A DNA stretch of 64,000 nucleotides from an uncultured Faecalibacterium sp. (GTDB taxonomy: Bacteria > Bacillota > Clostridia > Oscillospirales > Ruminococcaceae): assembly GCA_904394215.1 (NCBI GenBank), contig CAJFNF010000003.1, forward strand, positions 34,267-98,266, read 5' to 3'. Positions 26,071-33,880 of this stretch are shown here, one piece after another. A program made the translations under genes and the position numbers. The notes beneath the pieces are model-generated. The model searched no databases. It saw only the letters and a program-made list of their open reading frames with translations, and was not told the origin of the DNA. Every line of letters begins with the position of its first letter. Position 1 is the stretch's first letter.

Positions 26071-27999
26071 TTACTTCATCAGAGCGCAGACGGCGTCAGC
26101 GTAGGCCACAGGATCGTCCACCGGCAGGCCCTCGATCAGCTGTGCCTGGGCGTAGAGGATCTGGCTGTACTGGTTCACCTTGTCGGTGTCGCCGGCCTCC
26201 TGGGCGGCCTTCAGCACGGCAAAGACGGGGTGGGAAGCATTGATCTCCAGCACCTTTTCGCTCTTGACGTTCTCGCTGCCCGGCTGATGGGACAGGACCT
26301 TCTCCATCTCAATGGACAGGGGGCCGTCGGAGGACAGGCAGACCGGGTGATCCTTCAGACGGGTGGAAACCCGCACTTCCTTGATCTTGCCATCCAGAGC
26401 GGTCTTCATGGCCTCAAACAGGGACTTGTTCTCGGCAGTTGCCTCTTCGGCAGCCTTCTTCTCCTCGTCGGATTCCAGGCCCAGGTCGTTGCTGTTGATG
26501 TTCTTGAACTCGACGGTGCCGTCCTTGCCCTCGGCGTCCTTCCGGGGGAAGGAGTGCATGACCTGGAAGCAGAACTCATCCACGTCCTCGGTCAGCAGCA
26601 GCAGGTCATAGCCCTTGTCCAGCACCAGGGCTGCGGTGGGCAGTTTGGCCAGACGGTCGGCGGAGTCGCCGGCGGCGAAGTAGATGTACTTCTGGTCGGC
26701 GGGCATCTTCTCCACGTACTCTTCCAGGGTCACCATCTTCTTCTCCTTGGCGGAGTAGAACAGCAGCAGGCCCCGCAGCAGATCCACGTGCATGCCGTAA
26801 TCCGAGTAGGCGCCGAACTTGATCTGGCGGCCAAACTCCTTCCAGAAGGCCTCATACTTCTCGCGGTCATTGACCAGCATGGCGTTCAGCTCGTTCTTGA
26901 TCTTCTTCTCCAGGGCGTTGTGGATCAGCTTGAGCTGGCTGTCCTTCTGGAGGGTCTCACGGCTGATGTTCAGGCTCAGGTCCTGGCTGTCCACGATGCC
27001 CTTCACAAAGCTGAAGTAGTCGGGCAGCAGGTCGGGGCACTTGTCCATGATCAGCACGCCGGAAGCATAGAGGGCCAGGCCCTTCTCGTACTCCTTGGTG
27101 TAGTAGTCATAGGGACGGTGAGAGGGGATGAACAGCAGGGCGTTGTAGTTGGCAGTGCCCTCGGTCCGGCTGACAATCACCCGGGCGGGGTCTGCATAGT
27201 CGCCGAAGTGGTTCTTGTAGAAGGTGTTGTACTCCTCGTCGGTGACTTCGCTCTTCTGCTTCTTCCAGATGGGGACCATGCTGTTCAGGGTCTCCAGCTC
27301 GGTGTACTCTTCCCATTCGGGGGTGTAGTTCTCGGGCTTGGGATCGGGTTCCGGTTTCTGGCGGCTCTTGGTCCGCTCCATCTGGATGGGGTAGCGGATG
27401 TAATCGCTGTACTTCTTGACGATGGCGGCCACGCCGTACTCCGAGACGTAGTTGTCGTAGTTTTCGGTGTCGGTGTTGTCCTTGATGTGAAGGATGATGT
27501 CGGTGCCGGCGGTGTCCTTCTCGGCGGGGGTGATCTCATAGCCCTCCACGCCGCTGGACTCCCACTTCCAGGCCTGGTCGCTGCCGAAGGCTTTGGAAAT
27601 GACGGTGACATGGTCGGCCACCATGAAGGCGGAGTAGAAGCCCACGCCGAACTGGCCGATGATGTCGATGTTCTCATCGGTGTTCTGGGCCTTGAAATCC
27701 TGGCTGCCGGAATGGGCGATGGTGCCCAGGTTCTGTTCCAGTTCCTCACGGGTCATGCCGATGCCGTTATCCGAGACAGTCAGCATCCGGTTGTCCTTGT
27801 CCAGGGTCAGCAGAATCCGGAAGTCCTCCCGGTTCATCCCCACCGAGGTGTCGGTCAGGCTCTTGAAATAGAGCTTGTCAATGGCATCGGAGGCGTTGGA
27901 GATCAGCTCACGCAGGAAAATCTCCTTATTGGTATAGATCGAATTGATCATCAGGTCCATCAGCTTTTTGCTTTCGGCCTGGAACGGCTGCATTGCCAT
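26071..27999 (-). CDS. htpG: Molecular chaperone HtpG (Hsp90)
   Basis: ATP-dependent dimeric chaperone. The ATG at 27999 has AAAGAGG upstream and yields the family N-terminus (FQAESKKLMDLMINSIYTNKEIFLRELISNASDA). The 642-residue product shows the GHKL ATP site with NGIGMTREEL and GQFGVGFYSAFMVAD, the middle domain with the catalytic Arg region (LNISRETLQ), and the C-terminal dimerisation domain. A perfect CIRCE operator overlaps its promoter, so it should be repressed by HrcA and induced by heat. It is transcribed alone. Confidence 0.97.
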   Translation of the reverse strand: MAMQPFQAESKKLMDLMINSIYTNKEIFLRELISNASDAIDKLYFKSLTDTSVGMNREDFRILLTLDKDNRMLTVSDNGIGMTREELEQNLGTIAHSGSQDFKAQNTDENIDIIGQFGVGFYSAFMVADHVTVISKAFGSDQAWKWESSGVEGYEITPAEKDTAGTDIILHIKDNTDTENYDNYVSEYGVAAIVKKYSDYIRYPIQMERTKSRQKPEPDPKPENYTPEWEEYTELETLNSMVPIWKKQKSEVTDEEYNTFYKNHFGDYADPARVIVSRTEGTANYNALLFIPSHRPYDYYTKEYEKGLALYASGVLIMDKCPDLLPDYFSFVKGIVDSQDLSLNISRETLQKDSQLKLIHNALEKKIKNELNAMLVNDREKYEAFWKEFGRQIKFGAYSDYGMHVDLLRGLLLFYSAKEKKMVTLEEYVEKMPADQKYIYFAAGDSADRLAKLPTAALVLDKGYDLLLLTEDVDEFCFQVMHSFPRKDAEGKDGTVEFKNINSNDLGLESDEEKKAAEEATAENKSLFEAMKTALDGKIKEVRVSTRLKDHPVCLSSDGPLSIEMEKVLSHQPGSENVKSEKVLEINASHPVFAVLKAAQEAGDTDKVNQYSQILYAQAQLIEGLPVDDPVAYADAVCALMK

Positions 28000-28041
28000 A
28001 GCAAAAACCTCTTTTCTTTCCAAAGAGCAGCTAAGACTTGC

Positions 28042-28068
28042 TTAGCACTCATATATTTCGAGTGCTAA
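28042..28068. promoter_or_regulatory. CIRCE operator (HrcA binding site) for htpG
   Basis: TTAGCACTC, 9-base spacer, GAGTGCTAA: a perfect match to the CIRCE inverted repeat. It overlaps the last bases of the htpG -10 box on the minus strand, where bound HrcA would block transcription. Confidence 0.96.
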
Positions 28069-28095
28069 TATACACCGATTCGGACCGAAAATCAA
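28067..28095 (-). promoter_or_regulatory. htpG promoter
   Basis: Minus strand TTGATT, 17-base spacer, TATATT; the CIRCE element begins within the -10 box. Confidence 0.8.
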
Positions 28096-28135
28096 GCCCC
28101 TGCACCCTTCCTTCATAAAAAGTTTAAAATTCCTC

Positions 28136-28164
28136 TTTCCAGCGGGGAAGCTCTGCGGTACAAT
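28136..28164 (+). promoter_or_regulatory. Promoter for esterase gene
   Basis: TTTCCA, 17-base spacer, TACAAT, 48 bases before the ATG at 28213; divergent from htpG. Confidence 0.5.
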
Positions 28165-28212
28165 AGGATGCAGGCGGCGCAGAAGAGACGGCCGCCCGGG
28201 GAGGAAACAGCC

Positions 28213-28989
28213 ATGAAAGTTGAAACCTTACAGGCGGGCGGCGCCCAGCTGACCGTCTATCTGCGTGAGCCCTCGGCCTCCATGCCCGAGACCCAGGCCC
28301 GGCCGCTGGTGCTGGTGGTACCCGGCGGCGGATATGAACATGTGAGCCAGCGGGAAGCAGACCCTGTGGCGGTCCAGTTTCTGGCAGCGGGATACCATGC
28401 AGCGGTGCTGTGGTATAGCGTGGGGGAGCAGGCCCGGGACTACCGGCCTCTGGCCCAGCTGAATGAAGCCATGGCCCTGCTGCGGGCCCATGCCGGGGCC
28501 TGGGGCATCCGGCCCCGCCAGATTGCCCTCTGCGGCTTTTCGGCAGGGGCCCACCTGGCCCTGTCGGGGGCTGTGCTGGACCTGCCCGGCTGCGCCGGAG
28601 CCCAGCAGCGGCCCGACGCCCTGATCCTCAGCTATCCGGTGGTGACAGCCGGGCCCTTTGCCCACCGGGGCAGCTTTGTCCAGCTGTCCGGATCTCAGGA
28701 CCCCGCCGACCACCTGGCCTTTGGCCTGGAGGACAAGATCACCCCGGCGGTGCCGCCGGTCTTTGTGTGGCATACCATGGAGGACGCCACCGTCCCGGTG
28801 GAAAACACCCTGATGCTGGTGTCGGCCCTCCACAAAGCCGGGGTGCCTTGCGAGGCCCATCTGTTCCCCCACGGCAAGCACGGCCTCAGCGTCTGCACCG
28901 CCGAGGTGGGCAACGAGATGCCCCACCCGGGCCGATGGCTGGAACTGGCAAAAGAGTGGCTGGGAGAGGTCTTTGACTTTCATCCTTGA
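28213..28989 (+). CDS. Alpha/beta hydrolase, acetyl-esterase-like
   Basis: The ATG at 28213 has GGGGAGGAAA upstream. The 258-residue cytoplasmic protein has the oxyanion-hole motif PGGGYEHVS, the nucleophile elbow GFSAGAHLA, an acid in HTMEDATVPVEN and a histidine in HGKHGLS, the arrangement of the acetylxylan esterase / BD-FAE-like group. It probably removes acetyl or other short acyl groups from carbohydrates. No signal peptide is seen, so it likely acts on imported sugars. Two more distant exported hydrolases lie 3 kb downstream. Confidence 0.85.
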   Translation: MKVETLQAGGAQLTVYLREPSASMPETQARPLVLVVPGGGYEHVSQREADPVAVQFLAAGYHAAVLWYSVGEQARDYRPLAQLNEAMALLRAHAGAWGIRPRQIALCGFSAGAHLALSGAVLDLPGCAGAQQRPDALILSYPVVTAGPFAHRGSFVQLSGSQDPADHLAFGLEDKITPAVPPVFVWHTMEDATVPVENTLMLVSALHKAGVPCEAHLFPHGKHGLSVCTAEVGNEMPHPGRWLELAKEWLGEVFDFHP

Positions 28990-29032
28990 AGGCAACTTTG
29001 CGATTATACGAAGAAAACTTTGTGAAAAGCGG

Positions 29033-29061
29033 TTGACATAGACTAACCGATTTTGTATACT
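29033..29061 (+). promoter_or_regulatory. Strong promoter upstream of hypothetical gene
   Basis: TTGACA, 17-base spacer, TATACT, about 37 bases before the ATG at 29098. Confidence 0.85.
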
Positions 29062-29097
29062 ATGGGGCGGAGATCATCCGCTCAAAAAAGGAGAGCA

Positions 29098-29544
29098 ATG
29101 ATTATGCCATTCCATGACAATCAACCCAGAATTTCAGTGCAGGGCCTGCTGCTGCAGGCGTTCCTGACCGGGTGGGAACATTCCGACAAGAAGATTTCCC
29201 AGGATGAATACGTGGACAGTTCCATCCGCGTCATCGAAAAGATGCAGGTGGAGCCCGAGAGCATCTACGCAGAAGAGGGCCTGGGCCTTTTGGACGGAGA
29301 CCATGTGGACCATCTGGAGGACCTGCTGCGGGCCGACGGCGTCTGGATCTACTACGGGGTGGAGGCCGAAAACTTCTTCCTGCTCCAGTGGTACCCGGAC
29401 GAGGCTGCCGCCAAAGCCAAGCTGGCAGACCTGGAAGCCCTGGGGGACGGGGTCCAGTACATGGTGGACCTGACCCTCAAGCGGTCCAAGACATCGGACG
29501 CCGAATATTTTGGAGATTCTTCCCCGGTGCAGCTGCATTCCTGA
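29098..29544 (+). CDS. Conserved hypothetical protein
   Basis: I do not recognise the family. The 148-residue product (start ATG 29098 with AAGGAG just upstream; ATG 29104 is an alternative) is acidic and soluble-looking, with a helical first half (LLLQAFLTGWEHSDKK) and a second half rich in beta-prone segments (GVWIYYGVEAENFFLLQWY). No transmembrane helix, metal site or catalytic motif is apparent. It is driven by a strong promoter and followed after 55 bases by an HD-domain gene, suggesting an operon. Confidence 0.7.
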   Translation: MIMPFHDNQPRISVQGLLLQAFLTGWEHSDKKISQDEYVDSSIRVIEKMQVEPESIYAEEGLGLLDGDHVDHLEDLLRADGVWIYYGVEAENFFLLQWYPDEAAAKAKLADLEALGDGVQYMVDLTLKRSKTSDAEYFGDSSPVQLHS

Positions 29545-29599
29545 GCCAAAGGGGCAGCGGCGCCGCCAGCCACAAAGAGAGCCATCAGGAGGAACGCTT

Positions 29600-30106
29600 A
29601 TGGGTTTGTCTGAAACAGAACGCGCACACCTGGCAGCCATCCTGCAGAAGTACGAGGACGATCCCCGGGTGCAGGAGATGAACAATTTCATTCAGCACGG
29701 CTGCGTCACTACATACCAGCACTGCCGGAATGTGGCCCGGGTGAGCTTCTGGATCAACCGCCGCTTCCATCTGGGGGCGGACGAGACGGCCCTGGCTGTG
29801 GGAGCGCTGCTCCACGACTTCTATCTCTATGACTGGCACCACACGGTGCCCTTTGCAGACTGCAAGGGCCTGCGGAACATCTTCAAGATGCACGGCTTTG
29901 TCCACCCGCTGCTGGCCCGGGACAACGCCGACCGGTGCTTTGGCCTGACCGCCAAGGAAAAGAACATCATCCGCAGCCACATGTGGCCCCTGACCCTGCT
30001 TCATGTGCCCGCCTGCCGGGAGGCTGTGATCGTCTGCCTTGCAGACAAATACTGTGCGATTCTGGAAGCCCTTTACCGCAACAGCCAGAAACCCATCGGG
30101 GTCTGA
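29600..30106 (+). CDS. HD-domain phosphohydrolase
   Basis: The ATG at 29600 follows AGGAGGAACG. The 168-residue product has HD-type metal residues: a histidine in TTYQHCRNVARV, the central LLHDFYLYDWH, further histidines (MHGFVHPLLA) and a C-terminal Asp in CLADKYCAI. Small stand-alone HD proteins of this type hydrolyse nucleotides or nucleotide second messengers; the substrate is unknown. It shares an operon with the preceding hypothetical gene and ends at a bidirectional terminator. Confidence 0.85.
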   Translation: MGLSETERAHLAAILQKYEDDPRVQEMNNFIQHGCVTTYQHCRNVARVSFWINRRFHLGADETALAVGALLHDFYLYDWHHTVPFADCKGLRNIFKMHGFVHPLLARDNADRCFGLTAKEKNIIRSHMWPLTLLHVPACREAVIVCLADKYCAILEALYRNSQKPIGV

Positions 30107-30126
30107 TCTTACATCTGAACCAAAAC

Positions 30127-30161
30127 AAAAACCCGCTGCCATCGGATGGCTGCGGGTTTTT
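30127..30161. terminator. Bidirectional terminator between HD gene and GNAT gene
   Basis: aaaacccgc...gccat/atggc...gcgggtttt hairpin with a T-run on the right and an A-run on the left, between convergent genes. Confidence 0.85.
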
Positions 30162-30164
30162 CCT

Positions 30165-30689
30165 TTACAGTTTCTTATAGCCGGCGGGCTCGTCGTCGGC
30201 GCAGCGGCGTTCCATCAGCCAGGTGTCCAGCCAGCGGCCGTGGCAGTCCCGGGCAATCCGCTCCCGGCGGCCCACTTCCCGGAAGCCGCATTTTTTGTGG
30301 AGCCGGTGGCTGGCCTCGTTGTCCTGGAGGACGGTGGACTGCAGCGTCCAGTAGCCCGCCTGTTCTGCGGCCTGGCACAGGGCGGTCAGCAGGTGGTAGC
30401 CATAGCCATGGCCCCGGTACTGTTCTCCCACATAGATGCTCACCTCGGCCACGCCCCGGTAGCACCAGCGCATATTCACCCGGGAGAGCACCGCCCAGCC
30501 TGCAATGGCCCCATCGGGGGCCAGGATCACCAGCCGGCACTCCTTGATATGGGAGGCGTCCCAGGCTCGGTAGGGCGGGCAGGCTGTCTGAAAGGTGGCG
30601 TGTTCGGTTGCAATTCCTTCTTTGTAAATCTCGGCGACCTCAGGCCAGTCGTCGGGCCGCATGGGCCGGATTGACATTGATTCATCCAT
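30165..30689 (-). CDS. GNAT N-acetyltransferase, phosphinothricin-acetyltransferase-like
   Basis: The start at 30689 gives a 174-residue product beginning MDESMSIRPMRPDDWPEVAEIY; the ATG at 30677 is an alternative. The N-terminal segment IYKEGIATEHATF and the acetyl-CoA motif AEVSIYVGEQYRGHGYG match the PAT/Bar-like GNAT group, followed by STVLQDNEASHRLHKKCGFREVG. Members acetylate small amines or amino-acid analogues, often for detoxification. It lies 26 bases downstream of the DUF975 gene on the same strand. Confidence 0.88.
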   Translation of the reverse strand: MDESMSIRPMRPDDWPEVAEIYKEGIATEHATFQTACPPYRAWDASHIKECRLVILAPDGAIAGWAVLSRVNMRWCYRGVAEVSIYVGEQYRGHGYGYHLLTALCQAAEQAGYWTLQSTVLQDNEASHRLHKKCGFREVGRRERIARDCHGRWLDTWLMERRCADDEPAGYKKL

Positions 30690-30715
30690 CAAAATTGATC
30701 GTCCGTTCTTTCCTT

Positions 30716-31429
30716 TTAGAATGTCTCGCCAGACAGTTCGGCTTCGCTGACAATGCCGGCGGCCAGCGCCTTGGCCCGCATGGCGGCGTACAGCTCGGCC
30801 TGGGTTGCAGAGTAGTAGGGGGTGACAAACAGAGTGCCGATCCCAAACAGCAGGGAACCCAGGATGTTCCATCCCAGGAAGGACAGGTCCAGCACAAAGA
30901 TGTTCCACTTTTCTCCGTCGGTCATCAGGGTGCTGATCTCGGCGGCCCGGGCCGGTTCCATATCAGGGTTCTCAGCCAGCAGGTAGGGGACAAAGGTGTA
31001 CTGGTACGCCTTGATGATGCCGGGGATCACCAGCAGCAGGGTAAACAGGAAAATCCGCAGGTTGGCGTAGAATATCCCGCTGACGGTGTTCCAGTAGTTG
31101 TTGGAAAAACCCGAGAACAGGGTGCCCAGGCCCACTTCGCCGGCCCGGTTTTGGATCAGATAGCGGCACTGCCCCACCCGGATCACCGGGCTGAACAGGA
31201 TGCCCCAGCATAGGCTCGCCACCAGCACCACCACCAGGGCCAGCACCCCCACCAGCCGGGAAGCCTGTTCCACCGTGGTCTGGTAATTGATCTGGGTGTT
31301 GACAAGGTTGAAGTTCAGATCAATGTCCCCGGCCAGCAGCGAAGCGATCAGGCACATCAAAAAGACGCGCCAGTAGCTGCGGCGAAGAACCGTTTTGGCG
31401 TTGGCTTTCAACAGCGCGCGTGTCCACAT
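30716..31429 (-). CDS. DUF975 family membrane protein
   Basis: The ATG at 31429 has AGGAGG upstream; the ORF track runs much further into antisense of the hydrolase gene. The 237-residue product has about four to five transmembrane segments (for example VFLMCLIASLLAG, LVGVLALVVVLVASLCWGILF, IFLFTLLLVIPGIIKAYQYTFVPYLLAENP). The PGIIKAYQYTFVPYLLAENPDM stretch is the DUF975 signature. Function is unknown. It shares an operon with the GNAT gene. Confidence 0.88.
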   Translation of the reverse strand: MWTRALLKANAKTVLRRSYWRVFLMCLIASLLAGDIDLNFNLVNTQINYQTTVEQASRLVGVLALVVVLVASLCWGILFSPVIRVGQCRYLIQNRAGEVGLGTLFSGFSNNYWNTVSGIFYANLRIFLFTLLLVIPGIIKAYQYTFVPYLLAENPDMEPARAAEISTLMTDGEKWNIFVLDLSFLGWNILGSLLFGIGTLFVTPYYSATQAELYAAMRAKALAAGIVSEAELSGETF

Positions 31430-31477
31430 AGAGATAACCTCCTCCGAATCAAAAAAAAACAGGCGAGAAGTATCCAC

Positions 31478-31506
31478 AGTATAGCAGATTTTGGCGGAAA
31501 GCACAA
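31478..31506 (-). promoter_or_regulatory. Promoter for DUF975-GNAT operon
   Basis: Minus strand TTGTGC, 17-base spacer, TATACT, 48 bases before the ATG; divergent from the hydrolase promoter. Confidence 0.6.
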
Positions 31507-31528
31507 TGCCGCCGGCCCTGCAAAGGTT

Positions 31529-31557
31529 TTGACAAGTAAGCTTCGGCGGGTTACAAT
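31529..31557 (+). promoter_or_regulatory. Promoter for the tandem hydrolase genes
   Basis: TTGACA, 17-base spacer, TACAAT, 76 bases before the ATG at 31634. Confidence 0.75.
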
Positions 31558-31633
31558 AGAGGCAATGAAGCTGCCGGTTCCCGGCAGCGCGGGGACCAAA
31601 GCCAGACATTCCGGGAAAGATGGGGTGAACCCG

Positions 31634-32731
31634 ATGAAACGAACAAAGATGGGCCGGTGGGTGGCCGATGCCGCCGCGGTGCTGGCCATGATGCTGGCAG
31701 CCCTTCCGGTGCAGGCTGCTGCGCCTTTTTTGACGCCGGATTCCACCGTGGAAGAAATGTACACTAACCCTGCGCTCACAGAGCTGAAACTGGAGACCCT
31801 GGAAGATGGGCTGCTTTGGCCCGAGCAGCCCTGGGAAAACGCCGACAGCTCCCTGCGGGACTATCTGGGGGCCACGGCGCCGGATGCGGTGGCAGGGCTG
31901 AACCTGCTGATTGACAACTATAACCAGGGGGTCCAGGTGAGCTTTCCCCTCTATTCCGAGGAGGAAATCCAGGAGGATCCCACCCGGGCAGAGGCCCGTC
32001 TGTTTTACTTCCCGGCGGAACAGCCCGGGGGCAAATATGCCCTGGTGGTGTCGGGAAACTTTCTGGAGTGCACTGGCCGGGTGAAGGAGGGCTGCGGCAC
32101 CGCCTTCCAGCTCCATGAGATGGGTTATGCCGCCTTTGTGCTGCAATACCGGGCGGGCAGCCGGCTGAAAAACAATGCCAACTATCAGGACCTGGTCCGT
32201 GCGGTGCAGTTCATCACCCAGAACGCCCAGGAACTGGGGGTTCAGCCGGAGGACTATGCCCTGGTGGGCTATTCCGCCGGCGGCCAGCTGTGCGGCCTCT
32301 TCGGCACCGACCGGATGGGCTACAGCAACTATGGCCTGCCCAAGCCCGGCGCGCTGCTGCTGGGCTATCCCATTGTGGATTACATGTACAGCAAACCTGG
32401 CTTTTTCTACGTATACGATGGGGCCCGGCCGGGGGATGACCTGGCCCCGGGGGACTATTATTATAACATTGACCTGCCCGCCGAGGTGACGGCCAGTTTC
32501 CCGGCCACCTACCACTGGTTCGGCAAAAATGACCTGACCCTAGGGGCCCTGATCCCGCCTTTGCAGGGGCCGCTGCTGGACAAGGCCCTGGAAAAGAACG
32601 GCGTGATGCACCAGATGACGGTGTATGACAACGCGCCCCATGGTGTGGGCGTGGGCACCGGCACCGATGCAGAGAACTGGCTGACGGAGGCTGCTGCCTT
32701 CTGGGAGAAGGCAGCAGCCTCAGCAAAATAG
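31634..32731 (+). CDS. Secreted alpha/beta hydrolase-like protein, copy 1
   Basis: The ATG at 31634 has GGGGTGA upstream and opens a signal peptide (KRTKMGRW ... VLAMMLAALPVQAAA) with a signal-peptidase I type AxA site. The 365-residue product keeps a nucleophile elbow GYSAGGQ, an acid in WFGKNDLTL and a histidine in NAPHGVG, so a Ser-Asp-His triad is plausible. The usual GGG oxyanion motif is replaced by VSGNFLE. It is clearly paralogous to the next gene (long shared stretches such as GYSNYGLPKPGALLLGYPIV). The substrate is unknown; exported acetyl esterase activity is a guess. Confidence 0.82.
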   Translation: MKRTKMGRWVADAAAVLAMMLAALPVQAAAPFLTPDSTVEEMYTNPALTELKLETLEDGLLWPEQPWENADSSLRDYLGATAPDAVAGLNLLIDNYNQGVQVSFPLYSEEEIQEDPTRAEARLFYFPAEQPGGKYALVVSGNFLECTGRVKEGCGTAFQLHEMGYAAFVLQYRAGSRLKNNANYQDLVRAVQFITQNAQELGVQPEDYALVGYSAGGQLCGLFGTDRMGYSNYGLPKPGALLLGYPIVDYMYSKPGFFYVYDGARPGDDLAPGDYYYNIDLPAEVTASFPATYHWFGKNDLTLGALIPPLQGPLLDKALEKNGVMHQMTVYDNAPHGVGVGTGTDAENWLTEAAAFWEKAAASAK

Positions 32732-32753
32732 AATGGGAAGGATTTATCTTAAG

Positions 32754-33863
32754 ATGAAAAGGTGGATTTCTGAAAAAGCGCGGCGCGGGATATCGGCAGC
32801 CGCGGCCCTGTTGCTGACGGCGTCGGCGGCGGTTTCTGCCTGTGCACTGGGGGAACCCAACATCACTGCGGACACCACCATCGGAGAGATCAGGGCCAAT
32901 GAGAGCATCATCGGTTCGGGGTTCAACACAATGGACCGCTCGGCCTACTGGCCGGAACAGCCCTGGGAATACACCAGCTGGACCCTGCAGGAATATCTGG
33001 GAGATTGCGCGCCGGATGCAGCCGCCGGCCTGAATCTGCTGATTGAAAACTACAACAGCGGGGTTCAGGTCACCTATAAGATTTATACCCCGGAAGAAAT
33101 TGCCGCCGATCCCAGCAAGGATCAGGTGGAACTGTATTACTTCCCGGGAAAGCAGCCCGGCGGAAAGTACGCCCTGGTGATGCCGGGCAATATGTTTGAA
33201 AAGAGCGCCAAAATGCGGGAAGGCTGCGCCACCTGCTACCACCTGCATGAAATGGGATATGCTTCCTTTATCCTGCGGTACAGCGTGGGTGAGGACAACC
33301 ACAACAATGCCGCCTATAAGGACCTGGTGCGTGCCATCCAGTTCATCACCCAGCACGCCGACGAATTTGGGGTACAGGCTGAAGATTATGCCCTGATCGG
33401 TTATTCTGCCGGCGGCCAGATGAGCGGCATCTTTGGCACCGACCGGATGGGCTACAGCAATTACGGCCTGCCCAAGCCGGGGGCCCTGCTGCTGGGGTAT
33501 CCTATTGTCAACTATGTTTACATTAAGCCGCTGTACTTCTACATCATTGATGGCGCCCGGCCGGGGGACGATCTGGCGCCGGGAGATTACTATTACAACA
33601 TTGAATTGTCGGCGGAGGTTACGCCCAACTATCCGCCCACCTATCACTGGTTTGGGTGGGATGACGCTGTCCTGCTGCGGATGAATATCTTGCAGCAGGG
33701 GCCTGCCTTTGACAAAGCCCTGGAGGAAAATGGCGTGATGCATCAGATGGTGACCTATCGCCATGCACCCCACTGTTCCAGCACAGGCCTGGGAACCGAT
33801 GCCAACGGATGGCTGGCCGATGCAGTGGCCTTCTGGGAGGCTGCCGTCGCCCAAAAACAATAA
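32754..33863 (+). CDS. Secreted alpha/beta hydrolase-like protein, copy 2 (possible lipoprotein)
   Basis: The ATG at 32754 follows GGAAGGA and starts a 369-residue product with a basic, hydrophobic leader (ISAAAALLLTASAAVSAC). The sequence VSAC fits a lipobox, so this copy may be lipid-anchored while copy 1 is released. The same catalytic pattern is present: GYSAGGQ, WFGWDDAVL and HAPHCS, with the oxyanion region again altered (MPGNMFE). It begins 22 bases after copy 1, indicating a tandem duplication transcribed together, followed after 17 bases by the transglutaminase-like gene. Confidence 0.82.
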   Translation: MKRWISEKARRGISAAAALLLTASAAVSACALGEPNITADTTIGEIRANESIIGSGFNTMDRSAYWPEQPWEYTSWTLQEYLGDCAPDAAAGLNLLIENYNSGVQVTYKIYTPEEIAADPSKDQVELYYFPGKQPGGKYALVMPGNMFEKSAKMREGCATCYHLHEMGYASFILRYSVGEDNHNNAAYKDLVRAIQFITQHADEFGVQAEDYALIGYSAGGQMSGIFGTDRMGYSNYGLPKPGALLLGYPIVNYVYIKPLYFYIIDGARPGDDLAPGDYYYNIELSAEVTPNYPPTYHWFGWDDAVLLRMNILQQGPAFDKALEENGVMHQMVTYRHAPHCSSTGLGTDANGWLADAVAFWEAAVAQKQ

Positions 33864-33880
33864 GAAAGAGGGAAAAAACC

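Noticed and set aside
26050-28068. 672-codon plus-strand ORF opposite htpG
   Set aside because: Shadow of htpG; composition rich in Val/Leu/Gly/His with no recognisable fold.
30608-31213. Plus-strand ORF across the DUF975 gene
   Set aside because: Antisense to a gene with clear DUF975 signature and its own ribosome-binding site.
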